A DNA stretch of 64,000 nucleotides from Mactra quadrangularis (GCA_025267735.1 CM046307.1:50201395-50265394), one strand, 5' to 3'. Shown: positions 1-36,760, numbered from the stretch's first letter. Program-made: numbers and translations. Notes: generated from the sequence alone by a model not told the origin.

Positions 1-2463
1 TAAATATACTAAGATCAATCTATCACTAACTAATAGACACAAATTATGTAAAACAATAAATTAGACATAAATATACTGTGACTATATATCACCCTATATC
101 TGTCACTATGACACTGTCAGTGCAGTAAATACACTATTCGAGGGTTGCCTTGCAAGACTATAGTAACTTGCTCTTTAAAGTAATGCATTTACTGCAGTCT
201 TGCAGGTAACCCTGGCATTGTTATATTGCGAACTTAATCAAGAATTACAGGGGATACCTTATTTGTAGTTGTTCGGTTACATTTATCCTAAATAAAGCAT
301 CTGATATTCTAACGAGAATTAGTCAACGTCCCAATCCTGTCTACTTTGCAGACATGGTTTTTTGATAATTGTTCGCTAAACTTAAGGACACAAAGGAGAA
401 ATTACTTTGAATCACCTACATAGTACCAAACTTTTACTTAGTTGACCATCATGTATGTAAAATAAAGAGAAAATGAAAGAAAACTTGGTAAACTGAAGGT
501 GCTATGGTGGGCACTGCCATTATTACACTTTGCCTGACCCATTAATGATAGTGGCAAGGGGCAGGCAATCCAGACTATGCCGGCAGCAGATAACAATTAA
601 ATCAGGATATGATTGATTGATATGATATTGAATGATTGTAATCCAGGGCTCAAGTTTATGGGGGTTTCCCTGTAGGTTAAAAGATCCCTGGCGCTATTTG
701 AACCTTCATATACAAGGCATGGTTTGCTGAAAGTCTTGATGGAAAGAGACCGACACAGTTTTTATGTTCTTTTCATATAAAGTTCCCCTCTCTAAAACTT
801 TAAATATTTAATTAGTTATAAGATAATTAATATTAATTAGTTCCAGGTAGAACTGTAAGTGATATAGGTAAGTGTAACATGATTCTATCTGGTAACATGG
901 TAGGATTCTATAAGGCCCTGTTTTACAATCTGTTGGCCCCTATCAGCTTGCTTGTAACAAGTACATGCACTGATGTTAAAATGTTATCTCTATGAATATG
1001 TTGCTAAATTTTAACAACAATAATTTGATGTTACATGTGATGTTTAACAACATGTGTTCTACAGATATTTTGATTTTATTTCATGTTATCAACTATTTGT
1101 CTGCTGTACATGTAACTAAACTGAGGAGATCTCATCTGTCACATTGATGTTGTTATCTGTATTAGTTTTGTAATTAATTCTGTAATTAACAATCAACTAT
1201 TGCTTGGTGCCATGTTCTTCTATTAACCCTTTACTGGTTGCGACATGTGTGACAGGGGGATCCAGACACGTAAAAATGCGGGATTGACCAGTTTAGGGTT
1301 AATATTTGTTATAATCTATTTTGATGTACAGTTATAACGTCTACCCTTTGAAGTAATTTCATATGTTTGACCTCCTGTCCCCCCTGGAGCAAATTGTTTA
1401 GTGAGGGCCAAAATTTAGAATCAATCTGCTGCATTAAGACTGCAATAGCATTTATCTTCCCTTTAGATTGAGTGAAGAATAATTTTGGAGCATGATTTAT
1501 TTTTTCAATCATGAGGCAGACGGCAGATCATATCTGGGATTCATCAGTACATGTACAAGACTAATCATCTTTAAGTTACTGTCTTCTTTCTTACATGTAA
1601 AACCATGGAAGGTTCCTGGGCTTCAAACCAATGGCTCTTATGTAAGAGTGGTCATAACACGTTCTCCTTGACTGTCAGGACCTTAAAGACATCCGTGACA
1701 AACATTTTAAAGTTAACTCACTCAAAGAACTTTTTGAGTCTGTGCCATCATATGCTGTACTTAACTTTTTAAAGGAAATAAATATATATAATAAAATTTA
1801 AAGCATTGCATCATTAGTTTCGTTTGAATTGATATTATCATTGATTGCTTTCGGCGCGATATGACCTTTTTGTGTTGGTGTGCCGTAAAACCCAAACAAA
1901 CAAACAAACAAGAGTGGTCACAGTGGTTTGATATTTACAACTTGATCACAATGGCCCCTTTTTGGCAATATTTTTGGGGAAACAATCCCATGTTGTGTCT
2001 TGTTGTCTGCATACAGCCCTTTTTCAATAAATAGGTTGTAAATAGATACAAAGACAACTGTTATTCTATGAATATTGATATAAATCACTTTTCCACAGAG
2101 GCAGGCTTTTCTGGCGCGAGGGACCAATCCCATTTTGCCCCTTGTCGTCTGCTGACATCTCAATGTTTGGAGTAAAGGTACTTTTACTTGATAGATAGAA
2201 TCTTATATGAAATGTTTATATTATCCACTTGATCACAGAGGCTTGGTTAATTTGGTCTAGTTAAGTAGAGGGACCAATCTTATACATTCTTCTGATCTGC
2301 ATCAAGTCTGCTGCAATAGCATTTATCTTCACTTAATATTGATATTAGGAAATATATTTTGAGTCATGAAGCAGACCTCAGATCTTTCCTAAGATACACC
2401 AATTTTATACTGCCTTATGTCATATACTTACAGCTGTATGTACAAAGTAGATAGTAGGGTTGC

Positions 2464-2493
2464 TGCGAATATTCGAGTACTCGGATATTCGCA
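2464..2493. repeat. 30-bp near-perfect palindrome around CGAGTACTCG
   Basis: The segment reads almost identically on both strands, with the core TTCGAGTACTCG. A related stretch (ATCGAGTACGAATATTCG) follows within 40 bp. It follows the word TAGGGTTGC, which resembles a hAT-type terminus, so it may be one end of a small DNA transposon. The other end was not found. Confidence 0.5.
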
Positions 2494-3364
2494 ATCTCGA
2501 CCAGAAAATCGAGTACGAATATTCGTCACGTCCGAAATTGTCAGAAGGCGATCTATTTTTGGAAAAAATGAAAGAACATTTTAGCTTAATTAACACTGAA
2601 AATGAGCCACATTACTTATGAAAATTTTAATTCATGTAGGGACTGAATTATCTTGTTTCAAAATTTCGATTGAGACACATTTAAACAAAAATGTTATGAC
2701 TGAAAATGCCCATAAAACGCCTGGTATTTGAAATGTTTTGAGTACATGGTTTTCCATATAGTAAAAGCTTCTATAACCTTATATAAAATGTACATTGATT
2801 TTAACCACTTGACAACAGGGACCGATATTTTAGCAAAGTTAATTAGAGGGACCAATCCCATACTGCCTGTTGTCGTCTGCCTTCTGTAACAGTCATATGT
2901 GCAATGTTCAGTAACATCACTTTATATGACGTGTACATTGATATTGACTGTCTATAGATGTTGAGATAAACACCAATCCTGTTTGGTTGTATGATAATTA
3001 TACTTCTTAGAATATAGACAAATTTGACCGAAATGATACAGTCATGTACGTTCAAAGTATGTTAATACTAGAGTGTTGTATGTTATAGGCTATATTGTTT
3101 ATACTTATAGTATTTAAGTACTTACATATTATGTTGTTAACTGATTACTGATTTCCTTTGTCACTTTATTGTACTTATAACAATCTATATTATATAAGGC
3201 AATATATGAAAAATTGTTCATTTTCTGTTTATTGACCCTGTTTTGTATTTTTTTAGGGGGAAGGGGGGAGGGGTAGGGAGGGGGTTAGGATTAATGCCAT
3301 AGCAACACATTGTATAGATCATTATCAACACATTGTCTAAGTCATATTACGACAGTCAGTCATC

Positions 3365-3530
3365 TTTCTCACTTTTCCTGGAAAGGCTTAATCTCTTCAC
3401 TTAGCTGTTAACCAATTACCAGGCGCATACTTCCTTCAATGACTCAGAAAAATTCCTTACACGAGTATGAATCAGTGGTAGGAGGAAGAATGACTGTAGA
3501 TATCATTTCATCGCTGAAAGTATGACCCCT
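3365..3530 (-). repeat. SINE family B fragment (minus orientation)
   Basis: The segment contains the body words of the element at 27,668-27,986 in reverse orientation: GTTAACCAATTACCAGGCGC, CATACTTCCTTCAATGACT and ATCAGTGGTAGGAGGAAGAA. The copy is degenerate and lacks a recognisable tRNA-like head. Confidence 0.6.
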
Positions 3531-3974
3531 CTGTATATGAACAAAGTTAATCATGTAGGAACAGACTGGTTCAGTGGAAGGACGTGCCCTTAGGGATTGA
3601 GAGATCTCAGGTTCGCAATCTGATTAAAACCCGATCTAATATTTTACCGCTCGCATACTCGCTAATTTAGATCTGGCCTATTCCAAACGAAGGTCACGTT
3701 CAGGTGACCTTTTCTCATCATAATATTCATGACGAAATTGTTATGATACTTAACTTGTTTACATCGTCTACGTCACACAATTTGAAATAAGCCACCCAAT
3801 CGCAGACTGTGAAAAAATACCGTTGTTAAATTAGCATGCAAACCTTGGTCTAAAAATAGAAATTACGAAATCAAAATGTGATTAATAGTGTTTTCGTCTA
3901 GATGAAAGCTACGCATTGATTGGTCGACACAAAGTTCATCTCGACGTGACCTTGCATTGACTAAGTAGAGATCC

Positions 3975-4215
3975 AGTACGACAACACTCTACAGGATCTC
4001 TGTTTACGGAGATTTTCAGGTTCGAAAACCCACAAGGGACACTGCTAACTTCCTTAGAAGAAATTTGCCTTCAGTTGTCCATTTCACACTGGTGTAAATG
4101 GGTACTGTGAGGGTCACCAGTATGATGGTGATTTTAATGATGCAGGAAGTAAAAAATACAAAATTGTAGTTGTTTAATCATGTATGAGGAAGCAGACTTT
4201 AAACCCCACTTTCAC
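3975..4215 (+). repeat. SINE family C copy
   Basis: It shares the order of motifs with the element at about 35,330-35,555: a box-B-like GGTTCGAA, a CACTGCTAA-TTCCTT segment, then TTCA.TTGTCCA, GTGTAAATGGGTACTGTGA, a TTTTAATGAT body and CAAAATTGTAGT. The ATGGGT at 4098 is inside this repeat and is not a kinase start. Confidence 0.6.
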
Positions 4216-4739
4216 CATACTGAACCATCATTCTAATTACATATTTTGATATTGTTGTACCATGAGACAACTATTCTATATTTGTCACTTTAATTAATCT
4301 AAAGTTACAACTATTAATTATTACAACATAGTGTATTGTAGTGTTGTCTCATATTTAATTTGTTAAATTATGTTGTCTTCTAAGGTTGCCATGGTAACTG
4401 GTGTAACAATTAATTGTAGAATATTGAATCCCTTGGAATAAGGTTAAAAAGATGTTTAATGGACATTATTATCTTATTCTTTGTAAAATGATGTTCATGA
4501 AATCGTGAACTGTTCAAGCCACTTGTGAACAGTTCATGAATAGCATATATGAATAGTTCTTAATCAATGTTCTTAAATTTTATTTTCTTAAAAATTCTTA
4601 AAACCTGTTGATGAAATGTATATGACTTATACAAGAACAGTATGATTCTTGATAGGTTCACTAGTCAGATTTGATATATTATATTTTAAAAGGCAAAATT
4701 ATCAACTTAAGCCTCTATATATGAATTATGTAAATTTTA

Positions 4740-4975
4740 TTAGCTCAAATCAATTTTCAATAGTCCTGGGTTTCAGGCTATTGTGTTCAGGTGATTACTG
4801 CTTGACCAAATTAATTTTAGTAGTTCTGGGCTTGGTGCTGGTGAGCTAGGGCAATGACTGCTAGCCCAAATCAATTTTCACTAGTCCTCGGCTTCAGGCT
4901 AGTGGATTAAGGTGATAACTGCTAACCTGGATCAATTTTCAGTAATCATGGGCTGGTGGAAATGACTGTAATATA
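4740..4975 (+). repeat. Degenerate tandem copies of a dispersed 'AATCAATTTTCACTAGTCC' repeat
   Basis: About three successive units of roughly 60-65 bp repeat the pattern CAAATCAATTTT-(A/C)-TAGTCCTGGGCTT-CAGGCTAGTG-GTGATGACTGCTA. Related single copies occur near 7,650-7,760, 21,225-21,310, 29,385-29,500, 58,020-58,310 and, on the other strand, 63,380-63,500. Confidence 0.55.
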
Positions 4976-5517
4976 ATCTTCCCTGTCTTTCATTACAATC
5001 ATTTATATAATGTTTAACATGTACAGACAATTATGTTACATTTATAATTTACAAGTTTTCATTATACACCATGTGTTTTCTTGTCTATTGTAATTGTCTG
5101 TTTTAATTAGAGTAAAATTAGTTTAGAATTTATTATTCTTACTGTTTTGATCTTTACTGACAAGTTAGAATGAGTGAGAGAATAAGTATAAATACTGAGA
5201 AAATTCCGAGCGATTTGACAATTTTTGTCTAATGATGATGTTTTAATTTACTCAGTAATGAGGCTCTGAGAATTTATTTTCAAGAGATGCATAGAAATTA
5301 GTTCAATTGTTTTTCTTTTTGTCAATAGCTGAAATAAAAATAATTTCCATTTGCATGACATGTATTTTTATACCAGTATTTTGGGAGAAGTGAGAAATAT
5401 ATATGTGACAAATATATTTATTTATTTTATGAGGGGAGAGACATAAATGTGACACTTATTTTAGAAAAAGCAAGACATATTATAATAACAATTATGTGAC
5501 ATATATATTATTGCATT

Positions 5518-5673
5518 TCAGAAAACGAAGGACATATACATTTCAGAAAAAGGAGACATATACATAACATATCCATTTATATTTCAGAAAAAAAGAGACA
5601 TAAACTTGACATATACATTTACATTGCAGAAAAAGAGAGACATATACATGACATATATATTTATATATTTCAG

Positions 5674-5693
<20 letters not shown>
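5518..5693 (+). repeat. Minisatellite that includes the splice acceptor of the SH3 exon
   Basis: The unit TTTCAGAAAAAGAGAGACAT followed by ATACATGACATAT recurs with offsets of about 24-46 bp (CAG ends near 5520, 5546, 5587, 5627 and 5673). The last unit contains the real acceptor and the first codons of the kinase SH3 exon. The repeats upstream therefore carry decoy copies of the intron-exon junction. Confidence 0.75.
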
Positions 5694-29053
<23,360 letters not shown>

Positions 29054-29993
29054 GGTACTCTAAGTGCCATAATCAACAACTGATACTGTAAACAATGAAG
29101 CTGTTTTCCTGTATTTCTTAAGTTATAAATATTGTGAATGCATACTTTAGTAGAACACTTTTTTTTTTTACCATCTGTCTATATAGCAATGTATATTATA
29201 TTCAGATAAATTGCTGTGTTACTTTCATCATTATTAAATTACACAATGTAGAGCTGTTGAAATGATTAAGACTGAAATACCCTAATGTGCTATGTTTAAC
29301 AAATAATGTCTTGTGATGTCTTTGCAATAGTCATTGCCTTGAAATTTTCTGGAGCACTAGCCTGATTTTATTATATTATATAGCAAAGTCCAATATAATC
29401 AACTAGCTCAACTATATGAAATAGGCAATTTTCACAAGCCTGAATCAACTTTTGCCAGTCTTAGGTTTGGGGTTAATTGGCTGAAGCAATGACCATTTCA
29501 TGATTGGCTTTGAAATAAAGTAATTTTTTAATTAGCTTGATTAACAACATTTAAACTGATTTCCGTTTCTTTTTATTGTTCACTGAAGTTGAATGACATC
29601 ACATAAACAAGTGTATTAGGGGAAGTCTACATGCATTCAAGTTCCAAGTCATACATAAAACTAATACAATCTTTTTACATTTATATACTGTATTGTTTCT
29701 AATTAACGCCCATATGAAAGGCCATACATTTTCCAAAAAGTAGGGCGCTAAATAGAAATAATACAGTATGTTTTGATTTAGATCTATAATCTTCCTACTA
29801 TATATTTACTGCGTGTTTTTTTCTCTGCTGTGCAGATTCATCCAGTTTTGTCTTCTATCTTTTGTTTAGTCTTATATATTACTGTCACACCTGTGTTTAT
29901 GGCTTTACAGGAAAACATAATTAGGATGACTGACCCCCACAATATAACTGTATTATGATTTTATGTTAATATGTATTTTTATACAGAAATAAA
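29054..29993 (+). other. Probable 3'UTR of the 9B isoform
   Basis: AT-rich sequence after the second stop. An AATAAA occurs at 29,988-29,993, giving a 3'UTR near 0.94 kb if used. A dispersed 'CAATTTTCACAAGCC' repeat relative lies at 29,385-29,500. Confidence 0.45.
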
Positions 29994-30120
29994 TCTTATC
30001 TATCAGCTCTTGTCATACAGGCATTCTGTATTTCCCTTGTATGTCTGCAGGACACAGGTCTGACTGTATTATTATAGGAAGGAATAGAATTCCATCATTA
30101 GTATTTTACTTATATATTGT

Positions 30121-30269
30121 CCATTTTTTCTCAACTGCAAAAGTATTTAAAATAATTGCACACTGATTTTGTGTGTTAAAATGTTCTTTGTCTAACACTC
30201 ATGATATTGTGATAGTGTGTATTCAGTCTCTGTGAAACTATTCAATGTTTGACAGTTGAGAAAAAATGG
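30121..30269. mobile_element. TIR MITE, 'TTTTTTCTCAACTG' family, copy 1
   Basis: Left terminus CCATTTTTTCTCAACTGCAA and right terminus TTTGACAGTTGAGAAAAAAT plus GG are inverted repeats. It is the same family as 35,632-35,862. Confidence 0.8.
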
Positions 30270-33009
30270 ATTATAATCATCAGGGACCATTAAACTTTAC
30301 TAGTATGTAATATATGTAACCATTACTGTTTGGTATCTAGGATACACTTGTATTTTAACTTGTTTGTTAAGTTGAGCTCTCGTCTGCTGCTATTTTTGCA
30401 TTATTTTGATTTTTCTATGAATTTTAATTTCACATTAATTTTGATTTCCTATTAATTTTGATTTTGCTGTTAATCAGATTTTGGATTGCAACCACTTGCA
30501 ATGCACCTTTAAAAGTAAAAAAAAATTGGCATGATTTGACTGCCAGTTGCTGAATTAAAGTGAAATATACTTAAAAGTGAATTTTAAACATGTGAGTTAG
30601 ATAACTAACCCAGTTTATTTATAATATATAATATATCATATAACTTGTTAGGGACGTCTCAACAGCAGTAAACAGTATTGTACAAAGGAGCTATATAACA
30701 TTTATGATAAACAAAATGGCTGTCTGTAAAGTTCATAAAGTCTATACATGTAATCATCCATGCTTAAATTTGATTGTCTACTGTAAGCAGAGGATTAGTT
30801 TTCATCTAATATTTTTACATTGTAATAATTGAATAATATACAATGCCATCCATAATTATCTTCACACTTTTATAAATTTGCAATTTTTTCTTAAATTTTT
30901 ACCCAAAAAATGTCTTTAGATGCTGTACTTGTATAACAATTACAAATTTTATAGTATTCTTATTCCCTTTTCATATGTTACAATCTGTCATGTCTATCCT
31001 TGGGCTAAATATGAGTGAAATAAAAATTTAATTGTTTTAATGAAAAAATTACCCTTGATAAATTGGGATGGCACTGTATTTGTACATCAACCTCATTATA
31101 ACACAGTAATCGTGGTCCAGACAAACAAACAGCAGTATAAGAGAGTAGTTTCACCATTATTAGGATGTACAAATGAACCCATTTCTGTGACCACAAAATC
31201 AAGACATTACCCCACCCACTAGCATTTTAGTATATGCTCTACAAACATTGCAAGTGCTAATCCAGTATTAATTTCATGGCAGAGGGACTCAAGATTGATT
31301 CTGTGGAATGCAATAATTGCACATGTTCACTGAAATGAATACATGTTAAGTTCTCATGGAGATTTTGGTTAATTCACTTTGATATTATATCATGCTACAT
31401 GTTGTCATGGGAGTTATTTTGTGAGATTTCCTCTTATTCTATGCTGTTTGTTTTATATATATACATTTCTTGTTTCTAGGTAAGATCTGGATACCAAATT
31501 GTTACTTTGAACCCCATTTAGTACATTTTATTTGCAAGCATTTTGAAAATGTCAGAGAAAGTTTGGACCTCTGATCACTCTGTCAGAGATCAGCCATCTT
31601 GGATTATAACATATTTATCTGATATATTCAGTCATTATACCCAGTTACAACATTACACCATCTCTGGTAACCATAGCAATAAAAACCTTGAGAATGTTCT
31701 CATATCTCATGACAGTTTGTTCTCAAGATTGTATTGTTAAGAAGTATTATGGAGGACTGTGTTTCAAATATTTTAGCTTTTTCGTTTCTAATATGGTCCC
31801 TTATTTATAGAAATCCTTTCAGTACAAATATTTTAAGCATTGAGTTCATACTTAAGCTCTTATAGCTGTAGACCCTGTTTTACATGTCTTGTTGTTTGCT
31901 CAAATCATTCTATATTACTTGTTCATGGATTTATTAAGGAGTTTTAGAATAATTTCATGTTTGATGAATTCCTAAGTTTCTTCCTTTCATATATTGATGT
32001 AAGAATGAAATCTTCCGATGACCTGATTCTTTTATAATGTTTTAGAAAGTGAGCTTGATAGTATTATTATAAACCCTGGGACCAGTTATTTTCTTGTTCA
32101 GGGACCAATCATTGTCTTCTACTCTAGTGTTTTCTTTGAGATTTAACTTGTATGTCAGTAGAACTTTTCACAAAATATCTTATGACAAAACTCTTAAAAC
32201 AAAAGTCATTACATGTATATAAGTAAATTAGTAATAAGAAAATATTAATAACAAGGGTACAAAGAAATAATCCGCACACATGTCAAGCAGACTAAGACCA
32301 TTTTATGTTTGGTAAATTTCCATAGAAGGTTCTGGTTTTTGAGTGAAGTGTAACTTTTGTGCAACTTTTAACAAGCTCTGCGTGGAACCAAATCACATCT
32401 CAAACCTATCTTTCTGCTTCCCTGAACTTATTAGAAAAAGTATTGAACATTTTTTTTTTAATTTTGCTTTTGTGTTTTAATGATTTTTTGTTGTAAGATA
32501 TTTTGAGAAGGATCCACTGCAGATGTGTAAAAGGGCCAATACCCTATTTGAATGTTTCTAAATGTAAATATAGATATTTTATTATTGATATAGAGAGATA
32601 TTTATAGAAAGATGTATACATTTATATACATTGTATTTTTATGATGAAAGATTTTTTATGATAATATTTGATACAAATTGTACATAGTTGCATATTACAT
32701 TATAAATGTTACTATGTTAAAGTATATAATAATAATAATAATATGTAATATTTTTAATATACATTGTACTCATAACTAACTTTTTGTTATTGAATTACAA
32801 GCATTTATTCACTGAGGGTTTCGTTTAATCAATAGTGTTACTACAGGTTTTTGTTGTAGTTCTTCCTATTTTGTATTATTGAATTATGATAAGATTTTTG
32901 ATGATATTCTACACAGGGAATGTATTATCAATAGTCTTACGACTGACATACATTGTTACAAATGTGAAGGAATGAATGCATTTGTTTTTGGATTTACGAA
33001 ATTGGTGAG

Positions 33010-33160
33010 TGTCCAATTGCCCGGGACAACCACTTTTTGTTCGTGTGACCAAAAATTGCTTTTTGGCAACCAAAATTCTACAATCAAAAGATATTGCTTG
33101 CTGCTAAATCAACCTGTTTAGGCAACCACTTCTATATCCTAATTTCGCAGACTGATATAT
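33010..33160 (+). repeat. Dispersed repeat, second copy of the 18,425 family
   Basis: CCGGGACAACCACTTTTTGT, then AGGCAACCACTTCTATATCC and TAATTTCGCAGACTG, parallel the copy at 18,425-18,585. Confidence 0.6.
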
Positions 33161-33945
33161 ATTCACAATATACATTTCATCAATAGAAATCAAGTGGAAG
33201 TCATATATTAATTCTCAAATTAGAATTTTAACATACAGGAAGGTACTCAAGATTTCTGCTGATGGGTTCTTTTTTGTTTTAGAATTGTCAATGAACATGT
33301 CGATTTGGTCAGTGAAAAAAAGTCATGATATTTTTTGCAATCAAAGTTGTGAGCAAGCCTGTTATTACATGTACTGGATTAGTTGATAAATTGATATACA
33401 TTTATTATAGTTGATGACATTCCATACTATATTACTCTAGATGTATATTTCATGTAATATTAGGGGTAAATGTACAACAGAGGAGAGCCTGATGGCAATT
33501 ATGGGTCGGCTTAAATGAATAATGCTTTGAGAGCTTCAACTCTAGGGCATTATCAATTAGTTCCATGACCGTCATTTAAGCCGGCAAAATGCTCAAAGTT
33601 TGTTATTTAATTTAGTAACAAGTGTATTCAATTACATGTACATGTATACGTTGGTTTGTAGGTGACAAGTTATTTCAATCCATATGGTCACAAGATTTCA
33701 ACGTTTTTATAAGAAATTCTTCACAAGATGTTCTGAATTGATTTATACAAATAGAATTGAAACAGTTTGAGTATGAATAAATGATATACATAAATTTGAA
33801 TATTTATATGTAAAGTTTATAAATAATTTTGTACATTTCAGCTTAGCTATCTTCATCAATGTAGCATAAAGTGAAAAAAGAAGCTATTTATTTATTGGAC
33901 TCACAAAAGTAAAATTGATAAATATTCCGTTTCTTTTGTATCTTC

Positions 33946-33948
<3 letters not shown>

Positions 33949-34002
<54 letters not shown>
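33949..34002. repeat. (TA)n microsatellite
   Basis: Uninterrupted TA dinucleotides for about 50 bp. The right end abuts a small DNA transposon that targets TA. Confidence 0.97.
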
Positions 34003-34005
<3 letters not shown>

Positions 34006-34156
34006 TAAAAACTCTGAAAAACATAGCTAAAGTCATTTCGGAGTTCAGAGTTTCTGGTTTTTAGTGGATATTTTGCATTGAATTTATTGGGAAAAAATTC
34101 AGAACTTATACAATCGTCCGGTTTTCAGAGGATTCTGGTTTTCAGAATTTTTACTG
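34003..34156. mobile_element. pogo-like MITE inserted at the edge of a TA tract
   Basis: Left end CAGTAAAAACTCTGAAAAAC, right end GGTTTTCAGAATTTTTACTG, flanked by TA on both sides. The 154-bp size, inverted termini and TA target fit a Tc1/mariner-pogo type non-autonomous element. The interior has further self-complementary words (GAGTTCAGAGTTTCTGG). Confidence 0.8.
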
Positions 34157-34962
34157 TATTATACATAGATTAATCTTAACATCATTTCTCCTCTGAGAGG
34201 ATTTATTTTTGTGTACTTTGTTTTAAATACAGTGAAATATATGATATTTTTTATTATGTGTAGTTCTATAATTTCACTACAAATAAAATAGCATTTCTAT
34301 TATTGCTGTATATTTTCATACTATGACACACTGTTAGCTGTTACTGTCAAACAACATGAAGCAATACTTTTTTAACAAATTTATAAATGTCATTGTTACA
34401 ATACAATATATATACTCTGTAACCTAATTATCGGTGAATTCTAAATATCAATGATTACCAAAACATCCCAATTATAGACGCATGGGCAGCTTAACAATGT
34501 TCTTGTTTGATGGTTCGGTTTACTTCGGTTTCCACCATTTTTGTCGGAAATTGTAAAAAAAAATATTTTTAGGCGAGAGTGACTATAAACATTTTTGACT
34601 CCCTATTTGATTGAAATCTGACAAAAAATTGAAAATATTTACATGCTATTGATTCCGTTTTCTAGTATAGCTCATTTAGGATAACTTGAGACAAAATACA
34701 ACAATACCATTTTTATACACAGGTTGATTTAAGTTGAGTACACGTAATTATCGACTATTATCAGTGTGTTTTAGATGTATTAAATTTAGTACGAGAACAC
34801 ACGTTCAACGCATTAAGACATGTTTAATACTTTCATTACACAAAATCAGCTGACCTCCATGTTTTATGTAATACCTGAGTCCCAAATATGTAAACAGACT
34901 GAGTCGTTTGTCTCAAGTTATCCTAAACGAGCTATATTTCTAAATAGCATCACCTATTATCA

Positions 34963-35033
34963 GGGGTTTAGCGCAAAACGGTCATAACTCACACTTTTGT
35001 TATATTGAGTTATGACTGTTTTCCGCTAAACCC
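34963..35033. mobile_element. GGGTTTAG hairpin element (clean copy)
   Basis: GGGGTTTAGCGCAAAACGGT, CATAACTC is mirrored by GAGTTATGACTGTTTTCCGC, TAAACCC around CACTTTTGTTATATT. It could form a stem of nearly 30 bp. Confidence 0.85.
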
Positions 35034-35329
35034 ACAATATAGTATCGCCAGTATACATGTAATTACTAATTACATCAATCTAAACTACAGAAATATTACT
35101 GAATAAAGTTCATCTTTATAAAAAGTATAAGAAAGCCTATTATAGCTATTGTTATGTATATAAAGTATATAGTTAAATATCATGGCACTATCATTATTGT
35201 TTTATTTTTTACTCTCAGTATTTCATAACATACTGTAAATAAAATTAACATTGTATATATTTGTATAGTTGTTTGATTCTTTATCATCCTGGTTTAAAGA
35301 TGTACTTTTGTACCATCCTCATTCCACCG

Positions 35330-35555
35330 TAGGAGCAGTAGTCCGGTGGTAGGAAGTGTTTTTAGGGGTCGTGATGTCCTGGGTTCGAACTTCACTTGGG
35401 GCACTGCTTATTTCCTCGAGCAAAAAATTTACCTACAGTTGTTCCACTTCACCCAAGTGTACATGGGTACTATGTACCTGCCTGAAGGGGATTTCAATGA
35501 TTAGGAGTTATCATACAAAATTGTAGTTTGCTGAAGAAGTACATTGAAGCTTATT
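35330..35555 (+). repeat. SINE family C copy (clearest)
   Basis: The head CAGTAGTCCGGTGGTAGGAA, a box-B-like GGGTTCGAACTTC, then CACTTGGGGCACTGCTTATT, CACTTCACCCAAGTGTACAT, GGGTACTATGTACCTGCCTG and CATACAAAATTGTAG. Other copies: 3,975-4,215, 45,755-46,000 (+) and 37,215-37,385 (-). Confidence 0.75.
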
Positions 35556-35631
35556 TAAAAAACACAATAACTTTCCTCTATAAAATTGACCTTTGGATTT
35601 TCTTTTAGACTTAAAACCATTTATAGTTTGT

Positions 35632-35862
35632 TTTTTTCTCAACTGTCAAAACATGAATAATTTCATGGTGATTGTGTTTGTTAAAATTATTGTTGTAATA
35701 CATCCATGAGTTTCCGAAAGTGTGTACCGGTATTATCATCGAGTAAAGCTGCTTATGCCGTATGATATGTTTTAGTCAAGATATATTTAATAACAAGCTG
35801 CCAGTACAAAAACTGCATTCAGTCCAAGTGAAATTATTCAAGCTTTGACAGTTGAGAAAAAA
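35632..35862. mobile_element. TIR MITE, 'TTTTTTCTCAACTG' family, copy 2
   Basis: 34-bp imperfect terminal inverted repeats: the left starts TTTTTTCTCAACTGTCAAAA and continues CATGAATAATTTCA; the right is its complement with a few changes. The total is 231 bp with no coding capacity. Confidence 0.88.
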
Positions 35863-35939
35863 CAGACAATATCAACAAATTATTAGGTTGTACATGTATA
35901 TGGTGGTTGTTTAACATACTAGATTTTCTGGACCTTTTA

Positions 35940-36130
35940 CAAGTTACCCTTTCACAAGAAGCTGACAACTTTCCCATCTTCACAGGAAAATCTGTATTAT
36001 GTATTAAATTTAATTATTTTCATGGAAAGGTATATAACCTGACATCATCAGTGACATGACTGTGAATCAAACCTAGAACCTCCATATTCGAAAATCTTAC
36101 TCTCTATCACTGCACCGTGGTTGTGACTTA
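35940..36130 (-). repeat. SINE-like repeat, reverse relative of 21,960-22,200
   Basis: It contains CCCTTTCACAAGAAGCTGAC, TTTCATGGAAAGGTATATAA, GTGAATCAAACCTAGAACCT (box-B-like complement) and ATCACTGCACCGTGGTTGTG. Confidence 0.55.
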
Positions 36131-36472
36131 GATTGTCAACAATCTTAGAGAGCAATCATACAATTCTATGTAAGTTAATTACATTGGATACCAAATGTAA
36201 AAAGATAAAAATCTACAGTCAGAATTTGGATTGAACTCGAAACTTAATGACTTTACATGTTATAAGCGGACACTCGACCATGTGGCCATAAAAGCTAGCT
36301 TAAAGGCAAGGGAGCACTAGTGTGATATTTTACCTCTGCTACACAAACATGTCCATTATACAGGTAACATGCTGTCTTGTTAATTCATTAGACCACAAAA
36401 GCTGGTAGAACCTTCAGAGAGTGAAAGAACAAAATGTTGTAGAGAACTTTATCCTGTTAGTCAATCAACATC

Positions 36473-36760
36473 TTATTTATTTATTGGAGTTTACGCCGTG
36501 TCAACACAATTTTAGGTCATTTTACGGCGTCCGGCGCACCTAGCCTAGCTTTCCTGGACCATTGTCAACAACCAGTACTCACCTACCCTTCCACAAGGCC
36601 GGAAACTTCTCCATATTATCTAATCAATGGAGGAAAATCGACATTATTGTCAAATTTTCATGGAAGGGTATAACCTCCCCGGGTGGGATTCGAACCCGCA
36701 CCCCCTCGGGCAGGAGATTATAAATCCCGGCGCGCTACCAACTGTGCTATCGACCCAGCT
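36473..36760 (-). mobile_element. SINE family A, near full length, with 12-bp target-site duplication
   Basis: Reverse orientation. The complement of box B (GGATTCGAACCCGCACC, near 36,686) and of box A (GCTACCAACTGTGCTATCGA) lie at its right end. The 12-bp repeats TCAATCAACATC at 36,461-36,472 and 36,761-36,772 bound it exactly. Confidence 0.9.

Larger units (their letters stand above)
1..5673. other. Upstream / 5' intron region without recognisable coding exon
   Basis: No convincing coding exon was found. Src-family kinases normally start with a Met-Gly myristoylation exon. The only ATGGG words I found on the + strand here (near 659, 4098 and 4955) are followed quickly by stops or lie inside a SINE. 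The kinase start is therefore probably upstream of the window or in an exon I could not detect. A CpG-richer stretch at about 3,590-3,990 holds a CRE-like TACGTCA, a CCAAT box and an inverted CCAAT (ATTGG), and could be regulatory. The rest is AT-rich with repeat fragments. Confidence 0.5.

Noticed and set aside
4098..4150. ATGGGT start with a following open stretch, candidate Met-Gly first exon of the kinase
   Set aside because: It lies inside a SINE family C copy; the same words recur in the copies at 35,330 and 45,755, and there is no Src SH4-like sequence.
32879..33121. 80-codon ORF with several Cys residues
   Set aside because: Its second half is a dispersed repeat (also at 18,425-18,585); no domain pattern.
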